60,707 nt of DNA. Source: Desulfosporosinus sp. Lineage in GTDB: Bacteria > Bacillota > Desulfitobacteriia > Desulfitobacteriales > Desulfitobacteriaceae. Location of the stretch: the NCBI GenBank assembly GCA_003513495.1, contig DOPM01000034.1:1-60707 (forward strand), read 5' to 3'. Shown here one piece after another: positions 33,597 through 42,325 of this stretch. A model generated the notes under the pieces. The model had not been told where the DNA came from and did no database searches. It saw only the letters and a program-made list of their open reading frames with translations. The position numbers were made by a program, and so were the translations under genes. Numbering within the stretch: position 1 is the stretch's first letter; every line of letters starts with the position of its first letter.

Positions 33597-33949
33597 TAAT
33601 CGTTCCTATATATACTAGAGTTTGGATCTATACCTTGCCTTCCTATAAATAGTAAAATTTGAGAAATCACCGCCAGTAATGGCAGTTCAATTAATGGTCC
33701 GATAACCAAAGCTAAGGCTATGAGTGGCTGATCAGGAACAGCCGTAACAGCAATTGCTAAGGCAATGGGTGAATTTCTTGCTAGGGTTGTTAGATTTAAG
33801 CTCACTGAGTCTTTATGAGAAAACTTCAATAGACGACTTATATATCGTCCTACTAAAAAGTTAATCAGGAAAAAGAGTAAAACCGGTACTAATAAGGTAT
33901 ATACAACATTTATATTTTTAATTAAATATCCACCTTGAGAAGCAACCAT
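33596..33949 (-). pseudogene. Truncated arsenic-type BASS/ACR3-like carrier (C-terminal part)
   Basis: 117 residues with four hydrophobic segments. The segment TTLARNSPIALAIAVTAVPDQPLIALALVIGPLIELPLLAVISQILL matches the C-terminal third of bile-acid-symporter/ACR3-superfamily arsenic carriers, normally about 320-360 residues. The N-terminal two thirds are missing; upstream is a terminator and non-coding sequence. It is probably a decayed copy, separate from the full acr3 at 44197. Confidence 0.7.
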
Positions 33950-34252
33950 GGCTGTAATAGTTGCATGGGGCTCGAAATTGCGTAATGCAAAAGACTCCTA
34001 CTGAGAAATATCATCTTCAGTAGGAGTCTTTTGTTTTTTAAAGAGAAACAGAGGATGAAACATCACCTTTTTCGGGAGTAGCACTGCTAATCGGCGGGGT
34101 TGCAATGGGATATTTATATAATACTCGTTTTCGTTTCTCATTGGATATATAGTTGTAATAGAACTATTAGCGTTCATAGCCTTTGTAGCATTCAAAAAGA
34201 ATATGTAAAATACAACGGTCTTTAATTTTTCCCATACTCAAAGCTAAATTTT
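33950..34252. other. Intergenic, decayed sequence with a strong terminator
   Basis: No intact gene. A perfect 16-bp stem (AAAAGACTCCTACTGA/TCAGTAGGAGTCTTTT, 33989-34032) is followed by a T-run to 34039. Then a short rightward frame spells VALLIGGVAMGYLYNTR before a stop (about 34075-34150), a likely gene remnant. Confidence 0.6.
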
Positions 34253-34945
34253 CTAAAATCCTAAATAGAACATATAAAAGGCAATGAGCAGAATCACACT
34301 GCCCATAACAAACTTCAGACCTTTGCTAAAAGTACCATACCTATTGTTTGATGTCATATTTCTTACAAACCCGATAGATGTTCCTGCTACAATCACTAAT
34401 GCACTATGACCTATAGAATAGAGCAATAGCAAAACAATCCCCCATATTAAGCTGCCTTTATCTGCCACAATAGCAAGAAGGGTAATCAGGACAGGTGTTG
34501 CACACGGGGATGAAAACAAACCGCCTAATATTCCTGCAATAAAGGCTCCAATGTACCCTCTTCTAGTGTTCTTGGTAATGAGAGCGTTTGACGGAATGAA
34601 ATTGTAAATTTCCCATGTTTGCAAGGCCATTAAAACCATCAGTACCCCTAACAAAAGGTACCACCATGAAGCTGATGTTCCCATTAGTTTGCCGACAAGT
34701 GATGATACTGTTCCCAATATGGTAAAGGTGACTGCTGAGCCAGCCGAAAAGGTAAGGGAAAGCCGAAAGGCCTTTTTAGGGTCATTGTTTCCCGTGCCGC
34801 CTACATAGCCTATTACGAGCGGAACACTTGATAAGGAGCAAGGTGTTAGGGAAGTTAACACTCCCGCCAGTAAAGCAAGCAAAGGCGCTACCCACAAACT
34901 TTGTGAGATAAGTGTCGAAAGAATATCAAGCCATTCATTGATCAT
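34253..34945 (-). CDS. CcdA/DsbD-like membrane thiol transporter
   Basis: 230 residues, six predicted helices. ALLAGVLTSLTPCSLSSVPLVIGYVGG and SSPCATPVLITLL carry the two membrane cysteines of the CcdA/DsbD family, which move reducing equivalents from cytoplasmic thioredoxin to the outside. It overlaps the thioredoxin-like gene by 4 bp. In anaerobes this pair accompanies arsenic and small-permease genes; the substrate here is unknown. Confidence 0.85.
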   Translation of the reverse strand: MINEWLDILSTLISQSLWVAPLLALLAGVLTSLTPCSLSSVPLVIGYVGGTGNNDPKKAFRLSLTFSAGSAVTFTILGTVSSLVGKLMGTSASWWYLLLGVLMVLMALQTWEIYNFIPSNALITKNTRRGYIGAFIAGILGGLFSSPCATPVLITLLAIVADKGSLIWGIVLLLLYSIGHSALVIVAGTSIGFVRNMTSNNRYGTFSKGLKFVMGSVILLIAFYMFYLGF

Positions 34946-35466
34946 TCCACACCCATCTCCTTCAGTACAGCTCTGAGTTGTTCCTCGGTCATACCTCCTT
35001 GATGAGCAGTATAAACGTGTTTATTGGTATCCTTTGTGGAATACAACATCATTTGCATAGCTTCTGCATCTTTAGGTACGAATGGATTGCCATCTTTATC
35101 AAAGAAAAACTGCGTTGGGATTACTTGTACAGGAAAATCAGCGGCTGCATTTTTATTTTTCCAAACATCTACAAACTTTACAACTGCCTTGCCCTGCATA
35201 TCCTTATTAAGTTTCTTAAGTACTGGCGCCATTTCTTTGCAAGGAATACAGGAATCAGCTCCAAAATCAATCACAATAGGTAAACCATAAGATTTTAGCT
35301 GTTCAAGGTCTATGGCAGTTGCCTCAAGAGCGAGATCTCCTGTATCAGCAGTTATAGGCTTTTCCAGACTACCTTTTAGGATAAAAATTCCTACTATTAC
35401 AGCGATGATAAGTATAGGGGCCATGATTTTAAGGACTGATTTAGGCTTTTTCTCTGTATTATTCAT
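34942..35466 (-). CDS. Extracytoplasmic thioredoxin-like protein
   Basis: 174 residues. An N-terminal membrane anchor (about 12-30), then a thioredoxin fold with active site GADSCIPCKEMAPVLKKL (about residues 70-87) and QVIPTQFFFDKDGN including the cis-Pro region. It would accept electrons from the CcdA partner downstream and reduce an external disulfide. Confidence 0.85.
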   Translation of the reverse strand: MNNTEKKPKSVLKIMAPILIIAVIVGIFILKGSLEKPITADTGDLALEATAIDLEQLKSYGLPIVIDFGADSCIPCKEMAPVLKKLNKDMQGKAVVKFVDVWKNKNAAADFPVQVIPTQFFFDKDGNPFVPKDAEAMQMMLYSTKDTNKHVYTAHQGGMTEEQLRAVLKEMGVE

Positions 35467-35809
35467 TATGATTTTCTACCTCCATTTATTTGAAGTATTA
35501 ATATCTGAATATTGGTAACACAAAATTTAAGGCTTCATCCATAGTTAAACCTATAATGACACTTGCTTAATTTATAATATAATAATACACGAATACCTGT
35601 CAATATTTTCAAGGAGAAGAAAGTTAATCCTTAAAGAGCTCGCGATTTTTAGGATGGTGGATACTCCTATCGACTTTGTTGATCCACTTAATCTCGTTGC
35701 TTGCTATGCCACACAGCAGTTGATTCATTGAACATATCGAGGTATAAGGAAATAATAAAGGAGACTTGCAAGTGAAGCCTCCTTTTCAGCCTATTTTAGT
35801 TTAATTCTT
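35467..35809. other. Intergenic region with gene remnant and terminator
   Basis: No intact gene. AT-rich promoter-like sequence for the thioredoxin gene is near 35530-35590. A rightward stretch at about 35620-35735 spells LKELAIFRMVDTPIDFVDPL, ending in a stop, with no start; a likely remnant. A hairpin AAAGGAG/CTCCTTT at 35757-35786 with a short T tail could end the gene at 35810. Confidence 0.5.
35757..35786 (-). terminator. Hairpin downstream of the Cys-rich thioredoxin-fold gene
   Basis: AAAGGAG and CTCCTTT form a 7-bp stem. The T content on either strand after the stem is modest. Confidence 0.45.
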
Positions 35810-36133
35810 TTAGCAACCCTTAACTTCGTCGTATATTCTGCTTTCACTGATCCCGCCATAAAACCGAACAACACCGTTGACCGCCACCAGTGGCAAAGCA
35901 AAGCCATTCTTAAACATTGTATGTGGCGTATCATAGCCCTTTAAATCATCCTCAAAAACATCGATAAACTTAAATTGGATGTTAGACCCCAAATCACTTT
36001 CCTGGAAAAATCGGAGCAAATCCTCATACATCTCCCCCATAGTTTTTTCAGGCACCGACCCACAGTCCCCACCGCAGCTACATGAACCTGAGGGAGCCTC
36101 TTCACGGATTCCGAACACATCTACCTGAATCAT
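35810..36133 (-). CDS. Small thioredoxin-fold-like protein with Cys/Gly tag
   Basis: 107 residues. A CSCGGDCG cluster lies near residues 17-24, before a helix (MGEMYEDLLRFFQ) and a strand-helix end (ALPLVAVNGVVRFYGGISESRIYDEV) like a glutaredoxin-type fold with a Pro in LPLV. The Cys/Gly-rich segment resembles those in ArsM and the DUF2703 protein of this window, suggesting metalloid binding. Function unknown. Confidence 0.55.
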   Translation of the reverse strand: MIQVDVFGIREEAPSGSCSCGGDCGSVPEKTMGEMYEDLLRFFQESDLGSNIQFKFIDVFEDDLKGYDTPHTMFKNGFALPLVAVNGVVRFYGGISESRIYDEVKGC

Positions 36134-36331
36134 GACTTTTCCTCCTCATCCATTAACAATGCCCACAACCAAATAACTGTTTACTTTGCGCTTTTAGGTA
36201 CAGCCTAGTCGTGCAACTCACGGACAACCGTTATTCCCCGTCCCCAAGAAGTCCCCACAAGAGGAGGTATTATCTAAACAATCCATGTCTGTTTGAAAAA
36301 CCATGTCACACCCATTGACCCTTTTTAGCTA

Positions 36332-36574
36332 CTATACCTGTAGGCCATTATTAATGCTAATTTTCATTTTTCGCTTTCCTAATTCTTGCTCTACCAAAAT
36401 AAGGTGCTGTATTGGAGGCAATGCTTCACCATCCTCTACAATTTTCTCAATATAATAGATACAGTTGCTTTTCTCCTCTTGAGAATTACTCACTGTTTTG
36501 TATTTAAAACAGCTTATGAGATCATTGACGTCTTCAATACCCAAACCGCAGTTAAGACATGTTTTCATGTACAC
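36332..36574 (-). CDS. Hypothetical Cys-containing protein
   Basis: 80 residues with CLNCG near the N-terminus and two more cysteines (SCFKY, SNCIYY), probably a small metal site. It stands alone between a small gene and an MFS transporter. Family not recognised. Confidence 0.45.
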   Translation of the reverse strand: MYMKTCLNCGLGIEDVNDLISCFKYKTVSNSQEEKSNCIYYIEKIVEDGEALPPIQHLILVEQELGKRKMKISINNGLQV

Positions 36575-36626
36575 ACCCCTCTCACCCGTTGAATCTTAGA
36601 GTCCACGTTCTCATTCTTATCTAATT

Positions 36627-37820
36627 TTATAAATTCCCGAGCATTTCCTTGGCTTCATTGGGTTCCACAACGTGATCCCTGATCAGGACAAAGCTCAAAA
36701 GTAATGTAATGACAAGAGCAACCCCATTTATCAAGAAAAGGTTATTGAAACCCACGGCTGAAATAACCCTTCCACCAATGGCAGTACCGATACCACCTCC
36801 ACCCATGAAACAAAAAGCGACTAAGGACATGGCAGCACCTCTGGCCTTCTGGGCAAACTCGGTAGCTCTTGTGAGAAGTGTAGAATGGGTAAAGATAAAA
36901 CCAAGTCCTAATAAAGCAATACCTAGTATCAACATTCCCAAGATGTTACCATACTGATAGATAATCATATCAGCCACGGCCGCAGACACCAGTCCCAAGC
37001 TCAGTACTTTGCGGGCACCCATTTTAGCTGCTAGCTTACCGCTCAGTCTCCCGCCAATAACCGACATAATCCCAAAAGCTGTCATAATTAAACCAATATA
37101 TAGATAGTTGAACCCGTACGTTTTAGCGATGTAGGCTCCTGCGTAAGAAAAGCTACCGATGATGAAAATACCCTCCAGTAAAACAATGATATAAGTATAC
37201 AAACTCCTGCTCGTTCCTACCAGCTTTGCATACGGCGCAAAAATTTTGCTGTCAGGGTGCTTTTCCGAAGGGAGAGACTTGTAATTTTTCATTAACAGTA
37301 AGGTTGGAATTATGGCAAGTACCGCATAGATGCCGAAGACTCCCCTCCAATTAAGGAAGTAAGCAATTGTACCTCCTATAGCCATGCTAAGTCCTTGACC
37401 CAGAAATGATATGCCCATAAACGTGCCTATCGCGCCCTGCCTTTCCTGAACAGGGAACATATCCCCAATCAAAGCAAGGGAAATTGGCATCACCGATGCT
37501 GCAAACACTCCCGTTAAGGCCCTGTATATTGACAAGCTGGTGAGACTTGAGCCGAGCGCACAAAGCCCCGTTGCTATCGTAAACATAATCATCGCCACAG
37601 TGATAACCTGCTTTTTCCCATAGCGATCTGCCAAGGGGCCAAAGATAATTTGAAAAATACCAAAGGGAAGCATGTAGGCCGTGATTAATAGTCCTGCTCT
37701 TGATATGTCAATCTCTAAATTCTGGGATATAGCCGGCAGTATAGGAGACACTACCCAGTTATCAGCCATAACGATAAAGCCCGCTAATCCAAGCAACATG
37801 ATGATTTTATTTTTGTTCAT
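36627..37820 (-). CDS. MFS transporter
   Basis: About 397 residues, 12 predicted helices, typical drug/proton antiporter type with motif A (GPLADRYGKKQVI, about residue 60). The ATG at 37820 (GAAGG site) is favoured over a TTG 18 bp upstream. The ferredoxin-like gene lies 26 bp after on the upstream side, so they form a two-gene operon. Substrate unknown; a metalloid compound is possible from context. Confidence 0.85.
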   Translation of the reverse strand: MNKNKIIMLLGLAGFIVMADNWVVSPILPAISQNLEIDISRAGLLITAYMLPFGIFQIIFGPLADRYGKKQVITVAMIMFTIATGLCALGSSLTSLSIYRALTGVFAASVMPISLALIGDMFPVQERQGAIGTFMGISFLGQGLSMAIGGTIAYFLNWRGVFGIYAVLAIIPTLLLMKNYKSLPSEKHPDSKIFAPYAKLVGTSRSLYTYIIVLLEGIFIIGSFSYAGAYIAKTYGFNYLYIGLIMTAFGIMSVIGGRLSGKLAAKMGARKVLSLGLVSAAVADMIIYQYGNILGMLILGIALLGLGFIFTHSTLLTRATEFAQKARGAAMSLVAFCFMGGGGIGTAIGGRVISAVGFNNLFLINGVALVITLLLSFVLIRDHVVEPNEAKEMLGNL

Positions 37821-37863
37821 GCTTCCTTCACCCTTCAATTCTTAATTCATTCTTTACGTTTTT

Positions 37864-38109
37864 TCAGCAACTCCCACAGCTACATGTTATCTGTATACCG
37901 CCGGTATCTCCATTATATTGGATGGCTTCTGCCGGACATAAAGCCTGGCATCCTCTACAGCGATCAATGCAGCCCTCTGGGTAGATTACATTAGGTTTTG
38001 TGCTTTCTTTTTCGTAAACACCGTGGGTGCATTTATTAATACACGCCCCACATTCAATACAATTATCATAATTAATGATTGGATACCAACTCATGGTCAT
38101 TTTAGCCAC
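37864..38109 (-). CDS. Two-cluster ferredoxin with CSCGSC tail
   Basis: 81 residues. Two [4Fe-4S] motifs (CIECGACINKC and CRGCQALCPAEA; a further CIDRC lies between) plus a C-terminal CSCGSC. The tail is not part of the cluster sites and resembles the Cys/Gly motifs in other arsenic-region proteins. It precedes the MFS gene on the same strand. Electron donor or metal-handling role inferred. Confidence 0.8.
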   Translation of the reverse strand: MAKMTMSWYPIINYDNCIECGACINKCTHGVYEKESTKPNVIYPEGCIDRCRGCQALCPAEAIQYNGDTGGIQITCSCGSC

Positions 38110-38312
38110 TCCCCTTCAATTCGAGACTGATTACCAGAATGCTTACACAGATGTCACTTGATTGCCCCTCGTAATTGACCATCTAAACACCTCTCTATAT
38201 TATGTAATTATCATATACTAATATTATACTCCTGTCGTATAGTTTCTGCACTATATTTTGGAATTTTGTTGTAGCATCCCCTTCTTTAAAATCACATCAT
38301 CATACTAGATAA

Positions 38313-38353
38313 TAATAGAGGCATCTGTACCTTTAGTACAAATGCCTCTATTA
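38313..38353. terminator. Terminator after cysteine desulfurase
   Basis: A 12-bp stem (TAATAGAGGCAT/ATGCCTCTATTA) with a loop containing a GTAC/GTAC sub-stem; AT-rich on both sides, so it may act in either direction. Confidence 0.6.
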
Positions 38354-38375
38354 ATAATTCATGCTGCCGAACAGA

Positions 38376-39521
38376 TTAGTTCAACTCCTCTGCCACAGTC
38401 CTTACCGCCAGTAGTGCCCTTTCAATCTCTTCCTCGCTTGTAAAATGAGAAGGGCTAAAGCGAACAACACCCTGATCCAGCGTTCCAAGCATCCTGTGGG
38501 CATGGGCAGCACAGTGTAACCCCGCCCGGGCGATGACTCCTGCTTTTTCTTCCAATATGAAACTCGCTACTACGGAATCGAGTTCGCCAATATTAAAGGC
38601 TACAATGGGTGACCTCTGCTCCACTATGTCACTTCCATAAAGAGTAACTCCCGGAATCTCTCTTAAACCATTCCATAATTTCTGGCATAATGTCTGCTCC
38701 CTAATCCGTATTTTATCAACTCCCTCCTTAAGGATGTAGCGCACCCCCGCGCCCAATCCGGCAATACCTGCACCATTTAGAGTGCCACTTTCTAAGGCAT
38801 CCGGCAGAAAACCTGGCTGGCGGTCTTCTTCAGAGAGACTCCCTGTTCCACCGTAAATCAAAGGTTCTAGGCGGATCTCTGGCTTAACAATGAGCCCTCC
38901 CGTGCCCTGTGGTCCCAATAGACCTTTATGTCCTGGAAATGCCAGTAGATCCACGGCAAGACGCCCCATATCGATAGGAAAAACTCCTGCTGTCTGAGCA
39001 GCATCCAGCAAATAGTAAGCACCATAGTCATGGGCAATTTGCCCTATTTCTTGAATGGGTAACAAGGTACCTGTTACATTCGAGGCATGTAAGGTTACCA
39101 CTAACTTAGTATTTGGCCGAAAAGCCTTGCGGTAAGCATCAAAATCGAACTCTTTTCCAGATATCCCCGGGACTTCGCTAACTTCAACCCCCCTCTGTTG
39201 AAGAGCCCAAAGGGGTCGAGCCACAGCATTATGCTCGATGGAGGACGTGATGACATGGTCACCCTGCTGCAAAAGGCCGAACAACGCTTGATTCAGGGCA
39301 TGTGTGGCATTTTGGGTAAAGATTACCCGAGTCGGATCATCCATACCGAATAATGTACACAAGTCTTCTCTCGTCTGATAGATCAGCCTTGCCACCTGCA
39401 TTGCCGCGCCATGCCCTCCCCGACCGGCATTTCCACCTTTATGAACTAGAGCCTCCTCAATAGCTAACACAACTTGTTGAGGTTTAGGCCAAGTCGTTGC
39501 TGCATTATCCAAATAAATCAT
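38376..39521 (-). CDS. Cysteine desulfurase-like aminotransferase V
   Basis: 381 residues, PLP enzyme. The PLP Lys lies in FPGHKGLLGPQGTGGL (about residue 197), the substrate region in IFTQNATHALNQ, and the C-terminal Cys in ARAGLHCAAHAHRMLG (about residue 345). It belongs to the short SufS/CsdA-like group often paired with a Se/S carrier-like DUF3343 protein, which is next door (82 bp). It may release S or Se from cysteine or selenocysteine. Confidence 0.85.
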   Translation of the reverse strand: MIYLDNAATTWPKPQQVVLAIEEALVHKGGNAGRGGHGAAMQVARLIYQTREDLCTLFGMDDPTRVIFTQNATHALNQALFGLLQQGDHVITSSIEHNAVARPLWALQQRGVEVSEVPGISGKEFDFDAYRKAFRPNTKLVVTLHASNVTGTLLPIQEIGQIAHDYGAYYLLDAAQTAGVFPIDMGRLAVDLLAFPGHKGLLGPQGTGGLIVKPEIRLEPLIYGGTGSLSEEDRQPGFLPDALESGTLNGAGIAGLGAGVRYILKEGVDKIRIREQTLCQKLWNGLREIPGVTLYGSDIVEQRSPIVAFNIGELDSVVASFILEEKAGVIARAGLHCAAHAHRMLGTLDQGVVRFSPSHFTSEEEIERALLAVRTVAEELN

Positions 39522-39602
39522 AGAACGACTCCTTTAAGAGTCTAACTGCGGCCTCCCTGGACCACCAGTCAAACCATAGCATATTTAACTACTTACTCTT
39601 AA

Positions 39603-39869
39603 TTACCATACTAAAGAGAAGAATCCATCCTCACGTGCCTCATACATCCCCGTAAGCACCACCCCGTCATCGATTAGATCCTCAACGAGGGCTTTTCGCT
39701 CCAGCGGGAAACACACAGCCGTATTGCAACCAGAACGTAAGCTACGGGGCGTAGGAATACTGGCATAAGGACAATTATAACGGTTGAGGACCTTCTCCGC
39801 GCCTAAAGCTTCCGTTAACGATGGGAATGTGATCAAGGCCCTATACTCTTTCAGCTTTCCATATAGCAT
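39603..39869 (-). CDS. DUF3343 putative Se/S-carrier-like protein
   Basis: 88 residues from an ATG at 39869 with GAGGAGG upstream (a longer start is possible). The pattern YRALITFPSLTEALGAEKVL and IPTPRSLRSGCNTAVCFP matches DUF3343, suggested to carry sulfur or selenium, with a conserved Cys pair. Upstream of and in the same direction as the cysteine desulfurase. Confidence 0.8.
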   Translation of the reverse strand: MLYGKLKEYRALITFPSLTEALGAEKVLNRYNCPYASIPTPRSLRSGCNTAVCFPLERKALVEDLIDDGVVLTGMYEAREDGFFSLVW

Positions 39870-40156
39870 TGCAAGCCTCCTCTTTTGACGCTTCACAGAA
39901 TTTTATTATAATAATCGTATATTATTATTTAGTAAAATTAAAAGTCTTGTTGGAAGAATGATACAAATATAAGGTAGCCGGTTAGACACTTTAGCTTCGC
40001 AAGGTACAGCAAACTAAAATCAACAGTCTATTCGTCATTAACCAATTTTTATCCTTGTGTTAAGCGTATGGGGTCTATTTAGTGTTTAAGGCATATCCAG
40101 AGAAGACTCTCCATATTCTTAAAGAGTTAGTTTTGAAAGAACGAGGGATTCCAACA

Positions 40157-40897
40157 ATGAACAATTTGCTTTTTGCGACCCTCATCGGTTTAGGAGTTGG
40201 AGGCATGGGTATTGGATTGGGGGGATTTGCGGCCTATGGAATTGGTCGACGTGCCGATAAAATCATCGGATTATTATTTGCTGGATGCTCTGGTATGATA
40301 ATAACCGTCTTGGGATTAGAACTCTTACCCGAAAGCATTTCCACTGGAGGTCTATTTTCTACCCTAATAGGTATCATCCTTGGTATATTGGTAATTTCAG
40401 GCATAGAGCATTTTTTTCACCGAATTGTCATCATTACCGATAATCCTCGACGTTCTCAGTTCATCCGCTCAGGTATTCTTCTTGCAATCGGTGTGGCAAT
40501 TCACAATTTCCCTGTAGGGTTTGCCATGGGTGCCGGTTTGGCCAATGACAGTGAGGTCGGATTGGACCTTGCAAGGATAATGCTCTTTCATAATCTTCCC
40601 GAGGGATTTGCAATTTCACTTCCCTTAATTTTTGGAGGTCTTGGCGGAAGTTTTATCCTCATTATAGCAGCAATAGTTTCTCTTCCTGCGGGCCTAGGAG
40701 CACTGTTCGGTTCAAGTTTCCAGCGAGTTAATCCTGCACTTCTATCCGGTCTGTTCGGTATAGCCATCGGTACAATTTTTTACGTCAGTTGGCATGAGCT
40801 CCTGTTACAATCTGTTAAAATGACACGAAAACCAGGATTTATTATAAGTCTTTGCGTCGGAGCCTTTAGTGGAATTGTCTTTACAATCTTTCTATAG
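40157..40897 (+). CDS. ZIP-family divalent metal transporter
   Basis: 246 residues from an ATG at 40157; an upstream GTG at 40082 would add 25 residues with no good site. Eight predicted helices. HNFPVGFAMGAGL (about residues 117-129) and FHNLPEGFAISLPL (about 148-161) hold the His/Glu metal sites of ZIP transporters. It probably imports zinc or iron. Confidence 0.88.
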   Translation: MNNLLFATLIGLGVGGMGIGLGGFAAYGIGRRADKIIGLLFAGCSGMIITVLGLELLPESISTGGLFSTLIGIILGILVISGIEHFFHRIVIITDNPRRSQFIRSGILLAIGVAIHNFPVGFAMGAGLANDSEVGLDLARIMLFHNLPEGFAISLPLIFGGLGGSFILIIAAIVSLPAGLGALFGSSFQRVNPALLSGLFGIAIGTIFYVSWHELLLQSVKMTRKPGFIISLCVGAFSGIVFTIFL

Positions 40898-41056
40898 GAA
40901 TAACTCTTTATAAACATCCCCAACAGCTACTGGAAACGCTATAGCGTAATGGAAAACGTGTTTTGTTAATATGCATGGCATTTCATCATGAGTATCCTAA
41001 TGAAGATTACCGGCATAATTTAGTGCTTATATGCTTTATTGAAAAGAAGTAAATTG

Positions 41057-41091
41057 TGCGTCTTTTTTTCCTGTGTTGCGTCTTTATAGGT
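41057..41091 (+). promoter_or_regulatory. ECF-type promoter, copy A (candidate SigZ target)
   Basis: TGCGTC (41057-41062), a 16-bp T-rich spacer, then CGTCTTTATAGGT (41079-41091), 50 bp before the start codon. It is almost identical to 46691-46725 upstream of arsM. Spacing and the CGTC -10 match ECF sigma promoters. Confidence 0.65.
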
Positions 41092-41128
41092 AAGTCGTAA
41101 GACAAATAACTATAAGGAGTTGTTATAA

Positions 41129-41731
41129 GTGGTCAATAACAATAATGTTTCTGAAGGCTGTTCCTGTTGCTCAGATTGTGATGATACGACCTTGAAAACT
41201 CAAACCGTTACGCTTGATAGCTGTTCCTGCGGACCGGGTTGCTGTGATGCTCCGAAGGTAATCCAGATGGAGAAAAAACGAATTATAATTGATTTTTTGT
41301 TTCTTGATGTTAGCGTTTGCACACGCTGTCAGGGAGCGGATACAAGCCTTGAGGAAGCTTTATCAGAAGTTTCAAAGGTTCTTGAAGCTACGGGTGTTGA
41401 AGTGTTAGTCAACAAAATCAACGTTGTTAGTGAAGAACTTGCTAACCAATACAAGTTTATCAGTTCACCTACGATTCGTGTGAACGGTCGTGACATTCAA
41501 ATGGACATTAAAGAAAGTTTATGCGAATCTTGTGGCGATTTGTGCGGGGATGAAGTAGACTGTCGGGTTTGGGTATATCAAGGAAACGAATACTCGGTAC
41601 CACCAAAAGCAATGATTATTGAAGCATTACTGAAGGAAGTATATGGTGGGACTAACGATGAACAGAAAGAACTAGAGTATTCCATTCCTGATAACTTAAA
41701 AAAATTCTATGCTGCCATGAAAAACAAATAA
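41129..41731 (+). CDS. DUF2703 protein with Cys-rich N-terminus
   Basis: 200 residues from a GTG with AAGGAG upstream. The N-terminal 45 residues hold two Cys clusters (CSCCSDCDD and CSCGPGCCD). The middle (IIDFLFLDVSVCTRCQGADTSLEEALSEVSKVLEATGVEV) is a thioredoxin-like DUF2703 core, and a CESCGDLCGDEVDC cluster follows. DUF2703 is common next to arsenic genes and permeases. It shares a promoter element with arsM. A metalloid-binding or redox role is inferred. Confidence 0.8.
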   Translation: MVNNNNVSEGCSCCSDCDDTTLKTQTVTLDSCSCGPGCCDAPKVIQMEKKRIIIDFLFLDVSVCTRCQGADTSLEEALSEVSKVLEATGVEVLVNKINVVSEELANQYKFISSPTIRVNGRDIQMDIKESLCESCGDLCGDEVDCRVWVYQGNEYSVPPKAMIIEALLKEVYGGTNDEQKELEYSIPDNLKKFYAAMKNK

Positions 41732-41755
41732 GTTATTCAATGATAGCATCTCATA

Positions 41756-41790
41756 GTAGAGACCACTCGAATTCGACGAGTGGTCTCTAC
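41756..41790 (+). terminator. Perfect hairpin terminator
   Basis: A 14-bp stem (GTAGAGACCACTCG/CGAGTGGTCTCTAC), 25 bp after the DUF2703 gene and just before the convergent permease stop. There is no long T-run; likely shared by both directions. Confidence 0.75.
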
Positions 41791-41794
41791 TAAC

Positions 41795-42325
41795 TTATCT
41801 ACCAGCACTATCATAAATATACTTTTTTTCATTGTGGTTTAATAGCTTTTCTGTAATATAAGCAATCAAGATAATCCCAGGTATATTGATTACAAACCGA
41901 GTAATCATGAACTTCCAGCCCATCGCAGAAGCTTCAAATAAGAGCATCGGTATTTTGGTTGTTGACCAAGCGCCAATAAAAATCAAGATATTAGAGAACT
42001 TGCTCCCTTTCTTCAAAAGCACTCCGGCCATAGGAAATGCTACATATAACGGTCCGGCTGCAGCCGAACCCAAGAAAAACGCTATCAGAATACCAAGGAT
42101 TCCCGATTTCTCACCCATCAACTTGATCATTGTTTCTCGTTGTACCCATACATCCAATAGCCCCAATAGAATAAATATTGGTGGTATAACCGAAAGCATT
42201 TCCACAGTATTGCTCCAAGTGATGTTAATTGACGTTTGACCGACTGATGGATACAAAGCATAAATGACAATATTAATCACAACTAGCACCAAGAAGTACT
42301 TGTATCGTTTAATCAGCATTTTCAT
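41795..42325 (-). CDS. Half-size permease, second of pair
   Basis: 176 residues, four to five helices. LIAFFLGSAAAGPLYVAFPMAGVLLKKGSKFSNILIFIGAWSTTK shows the repeat typical of DUF318/ArsP-like permeases, here as a half-size protein. It overlaps the preceding half by 4 bp (ATGA), so the two are made together and probably assemble into one carrier. Confidence 0.7.
   Translation of the reverse strand: MKMLIKRYKYFLVLVVINIVIYALYPSVGQTSINITWSNTVEMLSVIPPIFILLGLLDVWVQRETMIKLMGEKSGILGILIAFFLGSAAAGPLYVAFPMAGVLLKKGSKFSNILIFIGAWSTTKIPMLLFEASAMGWKFMITRFVINIPGIILIAYITEKLLNHNEKKYIYDSAGR

Noticed and set aside
33998..34195. A leftward 65-codon frame
   Set aside because: It covers a strong terminator hairpin and a remnant on the other strand; composition is not protein-like.
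36194..36304. A short leftward frame (MVFQTDMDCLDN..., ending NNGCP) with TGA then seven more codons, which could be read as a selenopeptide
   Set aside because: Only 28 codons before TGA, no good ribosome site, no SECIS-like hairpin I can point to, and no known family. Most likely chance or a remnant.
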